Positions 10,777 through 18,617 of a DNA stretch of 30,603 nt are shown piece by piece. The notes under the pieces were generated by a model that saw nothing but the letters and a program-made list of their open reading frames with translations, was not told the DNA's origin and did no database searches. The translations under genes were made by a program, and so were the position numbers. Origin of the DNA: CAXMQS01 sp036446035 (GTDB lineage: Bacteria; Actinomycetota; Acidimicrobiia; Spongiisociales; JAOTWH01); assembly GCA_036446035.1 (NCBI GenBank), contig JAZFSG010000088.1, positions 1 through 30,603 of the forward strand, read 5' to 3'. Position 1 is the stretch's first letter, and each line of letters opens with the position of its first letter.

Positions 10777-11579
10777 AGGTCCATCTCCTGGTCTGTCATG
10801 TCAGCCAACACCGCAACGAAAGATCTAAAGGCTTCCTCCCACTCCGGCGCATATCGCCGTACGGCCTCGAGTTGCCTGCGCACAGTCCCCACATCGCCCC
10901 GAGCGACGGGACCCGTTAGGGCCGATCTCGGGCCCATGGCGAAGGCGTTCTCAACAACCGTTCTCACCAGGGGTCCTGCTGCTTCGAATGGAACACCGGC
11001 GGCTATGAACATGTCCTCTGCCATCGTCAAGGCGGCCAGAGGGAAATTGGCGGCCGCAGCGGCGGCTGCGTGATACACCGCCCTCGCCTCGGCGACCACG
11101 TCGAACGGGGTGGCGCCAATCGAGGTGGCAATCTCGCGCAGAGCGGCACGCAGGCGATCGCTGCCAGCGTCGACGGCGATCCAGGCACCTTCGAGCCGAG
11201 CGGCCCCCAACTCAGGCTCTGGGAGCGACTGCAATGGATGGAACGACCCGACACCGAGTCCGGCAGTGGCCATTGGGTCAAGTACGTCAAGACCGGCGAT
11301 GCCGCTGAGGTGCACGGCGGAGCCGACATTGGCAACAACTGCTGCCATCGCCTCCGCCACCTCGGCGATGGCATCGTCGCGCACCCCGAGGACAACGAGA
11401 TCTGCCGGAGGCAGCTCGCTCCCCCAGCCAACGGCAGACGTCGGAAACATCGCGGCCGCAGCGTCGGCGGCCTCTGCGTCGCGAGCAACGACACCCACGA
11501 TGTCATGCCCGGCGCGTTGCATCGCCAGGGTGACGGACAGACCGGCCCTTCCGGGCCCGACGAGGATGGCGCTACTCAT
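10773..11579 (-). CDS. Rossmann-fold DUF2520 protein, probable ketopantoate reductase (PanG-like)
   Basis: The 268-residue protein has an N-terminal Rossmann dinucleotide-binding motif (ILVGPGRAGLSVTLAMQ) and a helical C-terminal domain of DUF2520 type (AVYHAAAAAAANFPLAALTMAEDMF). From family knowledge, PanG, an alternative ketopantoate reductase first described in Francisella, belongs to this Rossmann/DUF2520 group. Here the gene overlaps panC by 4 bases and is followed by coaX, so reduction of ketopantoate to pantoate with NADPH is the most economical job. There is no PanE-type gene in the window. The function is inferred from family and context. The ATG at 11579 lies 36 bases past the folK stop, with no strong ribosome-binding site. 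Confidence 0.82.
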   Translation of the reverse strand: MSSAILVGPGRAGLSVTLAMQRAGHDIVGVVARDAEAADAAAAMFPTSAVGWGSELPPADLVVLGVRDDAIAEVAEAMAAVVANVGSAVHLSGIAGLDVLDPMATAGLGVGSFHPLQSLPEPELGAARLEGAWIAVDAGSDRLRAALREIATSIGATPFDVVAEARAVYHAAAAAAANFPLAALTMAEDMFIAAGVPFEAAGPLVRTVVENAFAMGPRSALTGPVARGDVGTVRRQLEAVRRYAPEWEEAFRSFVAVLADMTDQEMDL

Positions 11580-11615
11580 GATGTGTTCGCGTCCGAGGTA
11601 CGCGACCAGTTGAGC

Positions 11616-12098
11616 CTAGGACTCAGGCTCGTAGCGCCGCACCTCTTGGTTGGCGACCACCTCGGTGTAGTCGGAGATCCGAATCCCGTTGGGGAGCTTG
11701 ATCATGGGGCGAACTTCGAGCAGGGGTTCGATGACAAAGCGCCGCGCCAACATCCGCGGGTGCGGGACTCGAAGCCCGGGCTCATCGACAACCAGATCGC
11801 CATAGAGGAGAAGGTCGATGTCGAGCGTTCGCGGTGCGGAAGGCGCCGGCCGCACCCTTCCCGCTTCATCTTCAGTAATCGACATGGCCACCAACAGCTC
11901 GTCGGCGGGGACAGTCGTCTCGAGGACTACGACCATGTTGAGGTACGGCTCCTGCGGTGGTCCGCCGATGGGAGAAGTCTCGTAGATCGAAGATCGCGCC
12001 ACGAGATCGCCGAGTCGACCCAATCCCTCTTGGCCGGCCTCCAGATAGGACATGCGGTCTCCCAGATTCGAGCCCAAACCAATGGCCGCTTCTGTCAT
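11616..12098 (-). CDS. folK: HPPK (2-amino-4-hydroxy-6-hydroxymethyldihydropteridine diphosphokinase)
   Basis: It transfers pyrophosphate from ATP to 6-hydroxymethyl-dihydropterin, making the substrate used by dihydropteroate synthase. The 160 residues match the family length. Visible signatures are AIGLGSNLGDR at the N-terminus, SSIYETSPIGGPPQEPYLNMV in the substrate-binding region, and RTLDIDLLLYGD with the metal-binding Asp pair, followed by LRVPHPRMLARRFV. The ATG overlaps the stop of the phosphatase-like gene by 4 bases (ATGA). It serves the same pathway as folP, with the unusual phosphatase-like gene in between. Confidence 0.96.
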   Translation of the reverse strand: MTEAAIGLGSNLGDRMSYLEAGQEGLGRLGDLVARSSIYETSPIGGPPQEPYLNMVVVLETTVPADELLVAMSITEDEAGRVRPAPSAPRTLDIDLLLYGDLVVDEPGLRVPHPRMLARRFVIEPLLEVRPMIKLPNGIRISDYTEVVANQEVRRYEPES

Positions 12099-12562
12099 GG
12101 GATCAGCGCCCGACCGACGGGGCCGAGTGGCCTCCCGAGGATCTCCTGAATGACCGATGTGGCGACGATGGGGTCGCTGAGAAGGTCGGCGAAGACGAGG
12201 TAGCCGGCGAGAACACCAGCCACCGTGTCATCAACGGTGTCGCGGTGGACGAGTAACACGGTGCCTTCTTTGGCCAGGGCGTCGGACATGACCATGAAGA
12301 CCTCTTTGGCGTCATCAAGACCCGCGTCGGTGCCCAGCGTTTGGTGGTAGGTGTCGAGTCCGGCCTCCTCGTAGGCCCCGAGGTTGTGGTTGCCATCGAG
12401 CAGCGACAGCACGGCAGTGATGCCGGCTTCGGCTAGCCACGCGATTTCCTCGGCGCGTCGGACCCTGCGGTGTTGGAAGCCGTAGCCACCGATCCGCTCC
12501 GAGGTTGCGAGAACGCCGTTGATCACCCAGATGAATTCCCTGGGTTCGAGACCTGCCATCAC
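12095..12562 (-). CDS. Dual-specificity-phosphatase-like protein without catalytic Cys and Arg
   Basis: The 155-residue protein resembles small cysteine-based dual-specificity phosphatases. It has an N-terminal WVINGVLATSERIGG, a WLAEAGITAVLSLLD strand-helix unit, and an active-site-loop region VLLVHRDTVDDTVAGVLAGYL. In active enzymes this loop reads HCx5R. Here His106 is kept, but the Cys position is Arg107 and the Arg position is Thr113, so phosphatase chemistry should be lost. It may bind a phosphorylated ligand or partner. It sits between folP and folK with overlaps on both sides, where dihydroneopterin aldolase (folB) is often found; it shows no folB resemblance. The start is GTG at 12562 (4-base overlap with folP) or ATG at 12559 (1-base overlap). 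The fold assignment is by eye. Confidence 0.72.
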   Translation of the reverse strand: MMAGLEPREFIWVINGVLATSERIGGYGFQHRRVRRAEEIAWLAEAGITAVLSLLDGNHNLGAYEEAGLDTYHQTLGTDAGLDDAKEVFMVMSDALAKEGTVLLVHRDTVDDTVAGVLAGYLVFADLLSDPIVATSVIQEILGRPLGPVGRALIP

Positions 12563-13374
12563 CCAAAAACGATAGCCGACGCCGTACGCGCTGCCTGTAG
12601 TCCCATCGCCACGTTGTGCACTCGCAGGACGGCTACCCCCGCTGCGACGGCGAGAGCCACAGTGGCCGCCGTGGCCGGATCCCTATCTGCAGCGACCTCT
12701 ATTCCCGTCAGCGCCCCCAAGAACCGCTTGCGGGAGGTGCCGAGGGTCACGGTGTAGCCGGTAGCAACTAGGCGATCCAGATTGGCCAACAGTTCGACGT
12801 TGTGGCGGACCGACTTTCCGAAGCCGATACCAGGATCGATGGAGATCTTCGAGGGATCAACACCGGCCTCCTCGGCGATCCGAGCACGATCGACCAAATA
12901 GGCAGTCACCTCTTCGACAACATCGGTGTACTGAGGGTCTTCCTGCATTGTGCGCGGAGTGCCCTGCATGTGCATCAGCACCAGACCGACTCCGCCGGCG
13001 GCGGCAACGTCGGCCATCGCCGGATCACTCAGGGAGGTCACGTCGTTGATGACCTCGGCGCCAACGGTGATGGCCGCGGCGGCGACCTCCGCCTTTGACG
13101 TGTCAATCGAGACGGGGCCGGCCTCGGCCAGTCGAGCAACGACCGGTTGGACTCTCTCGAGCTCTTCGTCCGCGGTGACCGCGCTCGCCCCCGGCCGGGT
13201 TGACTCTCCACCGACATCCACAAGATCTGCGCCCTCAGCGAAGAGGGTCAGGCCATGGGCGATCGCGGCGGGGCTGTCGTCGAAGAGGCCGCCATCAGAG
13301 AAGGAGTCCGGCGTCACGTTGACGACACCCATGATCGCGGCTTGCCCCAACAGCGGTATCTCCGTCGTGCGCAA
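12559..13374 (-). CDS. folP: Dihydropteroate synthase
   Basis: It condenses 6-hydroxymethyl-dihydropterin diphosphate with p-aminobenzoate to form dihydropteroate; this is the sulfonamide target. The 271-residue protein shows IMGVVNVTPDSFSDGG, DVGGESTRPGA, VSIDTSKAEVA and GAEVINDVTSL in order, then the C-terminal DPGIGFGKSVRHN and TLGTSRKRFLG segments, covering the complete TIM barrel. The start is a TTG at 13374 with GGAG 9 bases upstream; no ATG or GTG is available earlier in frame after the ftsH stop. It lies 29 bases past ftsH and overlaps the next gene. An ftsH-then-folate gene order is common in actinobacteria. Confidence 0.96.
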   Translation of the reverse strand: MRTTEIPLLGQAAIMGVVNVTPDSFSDGGLFDDSPAAIAHGLTLFAEGADLVDVGGESTRPGASAVTADEELERVQPVVARLAEAGPVSIDTSKAEVAAAAITVGAEVINDVTSLSDPAMADVAAAGGVGLVLMHMQGTPRTMQEDPQYTDVVEEVTAYLVDRARIAEEAGVDPSKISIDPGIGFGKSVRHNVELLANLDRLVATGYTVTLGTSRKRFLGALTGIEVAADRDPATAATVALAVAAGVAVLRVHNVAMGLQAARTASAIVFG

Positions 13375-13403
13375 GGGCCACGACTCCGGTCGGTCGGCGA
13401 ATA

Positions 13404-15320
13404 TCAGCTGGCCTCAGTACTCGCCGCGGCCATGCCGTCTGGAGGTGACGCAGCGAGCGGAACCCGGATGCGACCGCTGCCATCGACATCGTGCTCCCAG
13501 GTTGGCACATCGTGGAGGATCTTCTCGATCTCGTTGGCATCGAGTGTCTCCTTGTCAATGAGCTCGGCGGCGATGCGGTCGAGGGCATCGCGGTGGACGG
13601 TGAGGATGCTGCGTGCCTCTTCGTGAGCCTGGTTGATGAGGAAACGCACCTCGTCGTCGATACGGGATGCGACGTCGTCTGAGTAATCCTGACGTTGGCC
13701 GTAGTCACGCCCCAAGAAGACTTCTGCGTCAGGCGTGCCATAACGGCGCGGGCCGAGGGTGTCACTCATGCCGTACTCCATCACCATCTTGCGAGCAAGG
13801 TTGGTGGCTTGCTCGATGTCGTTGGAGGCGCCGGTTGACGGATCACCGAAGGTGAGCTCCTCGGCAGTGCGGCCCCCGAGCAACATGGCCAGCTTGTCGA
13901 CCAGCTCGCTGCGACGGGCATAGTTCTTGTCTTCCTCGGGCAGGGCAAGCGTGTAACCGCCGGCGCGCCCCCTAGGAATGATCGTCACCTTGTGGATGGG
14001 ATCCGACATGGGAAGGGCGTATCCGACAAGGGCGTGACCGCCCTCGTGGTAGGCGGTGAGCTCCTTGTCTTCGTCCGTCATGACGCGACTCTTGCGCTCG
14101 GGACCGGCGATGACCCTTTCGATGGCCTCGTCGAGTTCCTCCATATCGATCTGATCCTTGCCCCGCCTCGCTGCTAGCAGCGCGCCTTCGTTGATGAGGT
14201 TGGCAAGGTCGGCTCCCGTGAACCCAGGTGTCTGGCGAGCCAGCACCTTCAGATCGATGTCCTGCCCGAACGGCTTGCCCTTGGCGTGCACTTCGAGAAC
14301 CTGTTCGCGGCCCTTGAGGTCGGGTCGGTCAACCACCACCTGGCGGTCGAAACGGCCGGGACGCAGCAGCGCCGGGTCGAGGATGTCGGGTCGGTTGGTA
14401 GCGGCGATGAGGATGACGCCCTTGTTCTGATCGAAGCCGTCCATCTCGACAAGCAACTGATTGAGCGTCTGCTCGCGCTCGTCATGACCACCGCCGAGAC
14501 CGGCGCCGCGATGGCGCCCTACCGCATCGATCTCGTCAACGAAGATGATGGCAGGCGCCGCGGTCTTCGCCTGCTCGAACAGGTCGCGGACCCTCGAGGC
14601 ACCAACGCCGACGAACATCTCAACAAAGTCGGAGCCCGAGATCGTGAAGAAGGGCACCCCGGCTTCCCCAGCCACGGCGCGAGCAAGCAAGGTCTTGCCG
14701 GTTCCCGGGGGTCCGAATAACAGGACGCCCTTAGGGATCTTGGCACCGATGGCGCGGAACTTCTGCGGAGATGCAAGGAAGTCCTTGATCTCCTCGAGCT
14801 CCTCGACCGCCTCATCGAGACCTGCAACATCCTTGAAGGTGACCTTTGGCTGGTCACGGCTCACCTGCTTGGCCTTGGCCTTACCGAAAGACATCACCCG
14901 ATTGCCGCCGCCCTGCATCCGGAACAAGAAGAACACGATCAGTCCCACCATGAGAAGCAGCGGACCGAAATTGAAAAGGAAGCTCTGCAGGAAGGAGGTG
15001 TTCTCGGCATCGATCTCGGTTTCGACTCCGGCATCGAGGAGTATCGTCGTCAGCTCGTCCTCGTACTCCTCGGGATATGAGGTCTTGAAACGAGAGTCGC
15101 TGTCAGCAGGGGCGCCTCCGGTGGTGAATTCGCCAACAACCACGTTCGAGCGCTGCTTGAGCTGCACCGATGCCACCGCGCCGGACTCGATCTTGTCCTG
15201 CAGCTCGTTGAGGCTGAGCACCTCGGGCGCAGATGCCGAGCCGACGACCGCGTTGAAGATCATGAGGACGACGGCGCCCGCAACGAGATATAGAAGTATT
15301 TGTCTGGCCGTTCGGCTCAT
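13404..15320 (-). CDS. ftsH: ATP-dependent zinc metalloprotease FtsH
   Basis: This is a membrane-anchored AAA+ protease that degrades misassembled membrane proteins and short-lived regulators. The 638 residues show TM1 at about 7-27, an extracytoplasmic domain to about 112, TM2 at about 114-134, Walker A GPPGTGKT at 203-210, Walker B IIFVDEID at 258-265, the second region of homology (around 307-325) and the zinc site HEGGH at 425-429. The C-terminal tail is Ala/Ser-rich and ends MAAASTEAS. The ATG has GAGGG 7 bases upstream. The 86-base gap behind hpt holds a possible promoter, so ftsH may be transcribed separately as well as from the upstream operon. Confidence 0.97.
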   Translation of the reverse strand: MSRTARQILLYLVAGAVVLMIFNAVVGSASAPEVLSLNELQDKIESGAVASVQLKQRSNVVVGEFTTGGAPADSDSRFKTSYPEEYEDELTTILLDAGVETEIDAENTSFLQSFLFNFGPLLLMVGLIVFFLFRMQGGGNRVMSFGKAKAKQVSRDQPKVTFKDVAGLDEAVEELEEIKDFLASPQKFRAIGAKIPKGVLLFGPPGTGKTLLARAVAGEAGVPFFTISGSDFVEMFVGVGASRVRDLFEQAKTAAPAIIFVDEIDAVGRHRGAGLGGGHDEREQTLNQLLVEMDGFDQNKGVILIAATNRPDILDPALLRPGRFDRQVVVDRPDLKGREQVLEVHAKGKPFGQDIDLKVLARQTPGFTGADLANLINEGALLAARRGKDQIDMEELDEAIERVIAGPERKSRVMTDEDKELTAYHEGGHALVGYALPMSDPIHKVTIIPRGRAGGYTLALPEEDKNYARRSELVDKLAMLLGGRTAEELTFGDPSTGASNDIEQATNLARKMVMEYGMSDTLGPRRYGTPDAEVFLGRDYGQRQDYSDDVASRIDDEVRFLINQAHEEARSILTVHRDALDRIAAELIDKETLDANEIEKILHDVPTWEHDVDGSGRIRVPLAASPPDGMAAASTEAS

Positions 15321-15343
15321 CTAGATGCCCTCGCTAGCGCAAC

Positions 15344-15349
15344 ATGGTA
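15344..15349 (-). promoter_or_regulatory. Possible ftsH -10 element
   Basis: TACCAT on the minus strand fits TANNNT and lies 24 bases before the ftsH ATG, leaving room for a short leader with the GAGGG site. No good -35 is present. It is the best candidate in the only sizeable gap (15321-15406) inside the long minus-strand run. Confidence 0.3.
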
Positions 15350-15406
15350 CGCCTGTCGTGACTGCTATGCGCTGTGAATACTCATCGGCACAACCCGTCC
15401 CCAGCG

Positions 15407-15937
15407 TTAGGAAAGGGCATGTTCCTCAAGTACCGCTATGTAGGGAAGGTTTCGCAGCCTGCCGAAGTGATCTAGCCCGTAGCCGACGACGAAGTCGGGC
15501 GGTATGGAAAATCCTGCATACTTGACATCCAGTGGAACCTGCTGCAGGCCCTCCTTGATGAGAACTGCAGCCAGCTCCAGCGAGGCTGGTTGCCGCACGG
15601 TCAGGTTCTCAATCAGGTAGCTGAGCGTCAGCCCGGAGTCGATGATGTCCTCTACCAGGATCACGTGCCTCCCCTCGATCTCGGAGTCGAGGTCCTTGAG
15701 GATGCGGACAACGCCGGAGCTCTTCGTCGAGTCCCCATAGGAAGAGACTGCCATGAAGTCCATCTCAACGGGGAGGTCGATGTGGCGAGCGAGATCGGCC
15801 AGAACCATGAACGCTCCCTTGAGCACCCCAACGAGGATGGGGGATTCGCCCGCATAGTCAGCGGTGATCTTGGCGCCCATCTCTGCCAGCCTGGCGTCGA
15901 TCTCCTCGGCGGTAACCAACGTCTTAGCGATGTTCAC
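15407..15937 (-). CDS. hpt: Hypoxanthine (guanine) phosphoribosyltransferase
   Basis: It salvages hypoxanthine or guanine with PRPP to form IMP or GMP. The 176-residue protein has the PRPP-binding signature VILVEDIIDSGLTL, the flexible-loop region MAVSSYGDSTKSSG and the C-terminal base-contact segment FVVGYGLDHFGRLRNLPYIAVL. The true start is the GTG at 15937, preceded by GGAGGAG; it overlaps the tilS stop by 4 bases (GTGA). The frame stays open upstream to 16204 but that part lies inside tilS. The tilS–hpt–ftsH order is widely conserved in bacteria. Confidence 0.96.
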   Translation of the reverse strand: MNIAKTLVTAEEIDARLAEMGAKITADYAGESPILVGVLKGAFMVLADLARHIDLPVEMDFMAVSSYGDSTKSSGVVRILKDLDSEIEGRHVILVEDIIDSGLTLSYLIENLTVRQPASLELAAVLIKEGLQQVPLDVKYAGFSIPPDFVVGYGLDHFGRLRNLPYIAVLEEHALS

Positions 15938-17220
15938 TGCTCCTCCAATCTGGCCACCAGGGTCACAGCATCCGAACGCCGGCGCGTCGACCCGCGTACT
16001 CCAACCACCCAGGCGATTGTGCCACCCACCTCGACCACGGGCCAGTGCTGACGCAGCCTGGGAGGCACGCCGGCCTCGGCCAGAACCGTTATCACCTTCT
16101 TGTGACCAGGGCAGATGTCGATGAGATCGCCGGACACAGCGGGTCGCAACACGAGTGGCGCCGCGGCGTCGAGCACGATCACGCTGGGGCCGACGGGACG
16201 CCACGCCGGTCGGCCTACCTCGGCGATGAGCGTCCCCGCCCAGAAACTCGTCTCTCCCGGCACCGCGAGCTCAATGGGCTGAGGTGCCTCGTAGGGCAGC
16301 GATGCCAGCACCACCCACGGACCCTCGCGTTCGACCTGCAGCGGACCGCCGATGGTGGTGCTGGCTCCCGACGCTGCCGCTATGACGGCCCCCACCTCGG
16401 CGGCGTCACCGGCGTAGGCGCCTCTTGCCAGGCGGATCGCTCTGCGGGCGATCCTGGACGCCACGGCGATCGGAGCGGTCAGCAGTGCTGCGGCCGGCAC
16501 CTTGACGACACTGGGGGTGCTCACGAGGGGGACCGCCGCCGCTCGCTTCTCCAGGACCTCGTCGTCGGCAGCCGCCAACTCAGCCGTTCGCGAAAGCGCA
16601 GCAGTCAGCTCGGGATTGAAGCGCTCCCGGAGCAGGGGAAGCACATCGTGCCGGAGCTGGTTGCGACGAGGCTCGATCGATTCGTTGGCGGGATCATCCA
16701 TGTAGGGAATAGCGAGGGCGTCGGCGGCAGCCCTCACGGTCTCTCTACTCAACGAGAGCAGGGGGCGAGCCCAGGGTCCGCGGCGGCGGGGAATCCCAGC
16801 CAATCCGGCGGCGCCTGCCCCCCGGATCACATTGCCGAGCACCGTCTCTGCCTGGTCATCGGCGGTGTGTCCGGAGACAAGGACCTCGCCCGGCTTCAGC
16901 GATTCCTCGAGCGCCGCGTGGCGCACTGATCTGGCCTGACCCTCGGGAGATGGGCCCGGAGGGACTACGACCGCCACCTCGTCTAGCTCGATTTCGAGGT
17001 AGGCGGCGATATCCCTGGCGGCCGCGGCTAGAGCAGAGCTCTCGGCAAAGCCGTGATCGACGAAAACCGCTCGCAGGTCGCTGCCGGCATCGCGGGCCGC
17101 CCAGGCGCACACCGCACTGTCTGCTCCGCCGCTCAGCGCGACGACGAGTGGCCCCGGAGGCACCGCGGCCGCCTCGCGCACGGCGTCGACGGGGTCCGTC
17201 AGCTCACCCGTGTCAGCCAC
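15934..17220 (-). CDS. tilS: tRNA(Ile)-lysidine synthase
   Basis: It attaches lysine to C34 of tRNA-Ile(CAU), switching its decoding from AUG to AUA. The 428-residue protein begins with an N-type ATP-pyrophosphatase domain carrying the PP-loop LVVALSGGADSAVCAW (SGGxDS) near residue 25. Other landmarks are VFVDHGF, VSGHTADDQAETVLGNVIRG and RPLLSLSRETV, followed by the substrate-binding and C-terminal domains. The GTG at 17220 is chosen because AAGGAG lies 9 bases upstream and the protein then starts 20-25 residues before the PP-loop. It overlaps the metalloprotease gene by 22 bases. A much longer frame extends upstream but is antiparallel noise within that gene. Confidence 0.95.
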   Translation of the reverse strand: MADTGELTDPVDAVREAAAVPPGPLVVALSGGADSAVCAWAARDAGSDLRAVFVDHGFAESSALAAAARDIAAYLEIELDEVAVVVPPGPSPEGQARSVRHAALEESLKPGEVLVSGHTADDQAETVLGNVIRGAGAAGLAGIPRRRGPWARPLLSLSRETVRAAADALAIPYMDDPANESIEPRRNQLRHDVLPLLRERFNPELTAALSRTAELAAADDEVLEKRAAAVPLVSTPSVVKVPAAALLTAPIAVASRIARRAIRLARGAYAGDAAEVGAVIAAASGASTTIGGPLQVEREGPWVVLASLPYEAPQPIELAVPGETSFWAGTLIAEVGRPAWRPVGPSVIVLDAAAPLVLRPAVSGDLIDICPGHKKVITVLAEAGVPPRLRQHWPVVEVGGTIAWVVGVRGSTRRRSDAVTLVARLEEQ

Positions 17221-18233
17221 CGCTGCGGCTCCTTGATCTCGTCGAGGTTCGGGAGCATCTCGGGAGACTCCCAAACCCGATCGAGCGCTCTCCAGCCGGC
17301 TTCCTTCTCCACTCCCAGAACGAAGCGCTCGCCCAGCTCGTACTGCTGGAACTTCATCTCCAAGCCGACGAGGCGAAAGAAGGTCTTGGTACGGGGGTCC
17401 TGGCGCCGGGCTCGCAGCGCCTGCGACATCCGCCGCGCCGCCGGAATCTCTCTTGCTCCGATGCGATCCATGATGACGTGGCCGTGGCCCTCGAGCAGGG
17501 ACATCAGCGCCTGAATCCGATCGAGGTTCGCTCGCTGGTCGTCGGATGCCAGCAGACCCATCAGGCCCGCTTCGGTAACCATCGGTTCGCCCGCGGCCGC
17601 CGCCTGGCGCATCTCGGCGGCGGCCTTCGCCATACGCCCCGGCTCGGGAGTTGCCGAATCCATCATGTCGCTCACGAGGCCGAAGAAGTACTCGCGCATC
17701 CAGGGCACTCCCTGAAACTGCAGCCGATGGGCGCACTCGTGCAGGGCCACCCAGAACCGGAACTGGGCGGGGCGGAACTCATGTAGCCGCTCGATCGCCA
17801 GCAGGTTGGCCCCAACGAGATAGACGACGTCCCCAGCCTCCCCGTCCTTAGTCGGAAGGACCATCTCGTATTGGCCAAGCACTCGTTTCGATAGCAGGCC
17901 GAGAAGGGCTCCCATCTCCACGGCGATCAAGCGGCCGGCTACCGCCTTGCCGACGCCTCCGGCCCGCTCGGAGATCTTGCGCTCTGCCGGCTCCAACAGC
18001 TTGGCGAATACCTCGATGTTGGCCTCCGCCCATTGGCGGCGGGTAACGACCCTGACCTCGGGTTCGCTCGGACCGACCAGCCCGGTCTCCTCCTCGACGA
18101 GTCCTGCCGCCCGCTCGACGAGCGCCGGGGCCTGGCGCTCCAACAACGAGAAGTGATAGGTGTCTTCGAGTGGGTACGTGCCGGCGAGGCGAGCCGCGAC
18201 CCGAGCGGCGGTCGGCCAGCGAACGGCGCTCAT
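17199..18233 (-). CDS. DUF2342 zinc-dependent metalloprotease (F420-associated family)
   Basis: The 344-residue protein matches the actinobacterial DUF2342 family, annotated in databases as a zinc-dependent metalloprotease or coenzyme-F420-biosynthesis-associated protein. The zinc motif HECAH (HExxH) is in WVALHECAHRLQF, and the C-terminal part has KTFFRLVGLEMKFQQYELGERFV. Its physiological substrate is unknown. The ATG at 18233 overlaps the stop of the small membrane-protein gene by 4 bases (ATGA). The position immediately before tilS is conserved in actinobacteria. The F420 link is a family label only; no F420 gene is present here. Confidence 0.88.
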   Translation of the reverse strand: MSAVRWPTAARVAARLAGTYPLEDTYHFSLLERQAPALVERAAGLVEEETGLVGPSEPEVRVVTRRQWAEANIEVFAKLLEPAERKISERAGGVGKAVAGRLIAVEMGALLGLLSKRVLGQYEMVLPTKDGEAGDVVYLVGANLLAIERLHEFRPAQFRFWVALHECAHRLQFQGVPWMREYFFGLVSDMMDSATPEPGRMAKAAAEMRQAAAAGEPMVTEAGLMGLLASDDQRANLDRIQALMSLLEGHGHVIMDRIGAREIPAARRMSQALRARRQDPRTKTFFRLVGLEMKFQQYELGERFVLGVEKEAGWRALDRVWESPEMLPNLDEIKEPQRWLTRVS

Positions 18234-18532
18234 TCTTTGACGCGGTAACGGCCTCGAACGCCGAAGCCATAGCGCCCGATGACCAGGAGCGTGATGATCA
18301 CGCTGATGACGAGTGCCGTCGGAACCAGGAACCTGAAGGTCCACGCGGCGTCCTCGAGATCTGCGGCCCGAGCTTCGGTGTCGATCTCAACGACGGCTCG
18401 AGGGTGTTCTTCCTCTGGCAGCTCGAAGACGGGCTCCTGCGCAGAAGCTGTGGCGACGTGGCCCGAGACAGCCGGAATCGTCAGGAAGCAGACCGAGATG
18501 ATCGACAGAGCGGCGATTGGCTTGAGGTTCAC
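18230..18532 (-). CDS. Small membrane protein, function unknown
   Basis: I do not recognise this 100-residue protein. It starts (M)NLKPIAALSIISVCFLTIPAV, a signal peptide or first membrane segment. A short acidic extracytoplasmic stretch follows (EPVFELPEEEHPRAVVEIDTE), then a second membrane segment (FRFLVPTALVISVIITLLVIG) and a basic cytoplasmic tail ending RVKE. This fits a type I or hairpin membrane protein. The GTG at 18532 is chosen because it begins the signal sequence and has a -10-like TACTCT 6 bases before it, consistent with a leaderless message. It overlaps the metalloprotease gene by 4 bases and so heads the long operon. Confidence 0.7.
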   Translation of the reverse strand: MNLKPIAALSIISVCFLTIPAVSGHVATASAQEPVFELPEEEHPRAVVEIDTEARAADLEDAAWTFRFLVPTALVISVIITLLVIGRYGFGVRGRYRVKE

Positions 18533-18538
18533 GAGATG

Positions 18539-18544
18539 AGAGTA
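18539..18544 (-). promoter_or_regulatory. Candidate -10 heading the long minus-strand operon
   Basis: TACTCT on the minus strand lies 6 bases before the GTG at 18532, with no ribosome-binding site between. This matches the spacing expected for a leaderless transcript and copies the arrangement upstream of 6618. A -35 is not obvious. Confidence 0.4.
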
Positions 18545-18582
18545 GCGGTGAGGGCTTGCACTCTCACGGCCCCGCAACAGCA

Positions 18583-18608
18583 AACACCGCCCTGCAAGGG
18601 GCGGTGTT
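18583..18608 (-). terminator. Intrinsic terminator after the sigma/anti-sigma module
   Basis: AACACCGCCC and GGGCGGTGTT form a perfect 10-bp stem with a 6-base loop, followed on the minus strand by TTTGCTGTTG. It begins 9 bases after the stop of the 64-residue zinc protein gene and separates this module from the downstream metalloprotease operon. Confidence 0.8.
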
Positions 18609-18617
18609 CTAGTGGGC

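Noticed and set aside
15938..17736. 600-residue version of TilS and 265-residue version of HPRT
   Set aside because: The upstream extensions lie inside neighbouring genes in other frames and have no family similarity; the GTG starts at 17220 and 15937 have good ribosome-binding sites.
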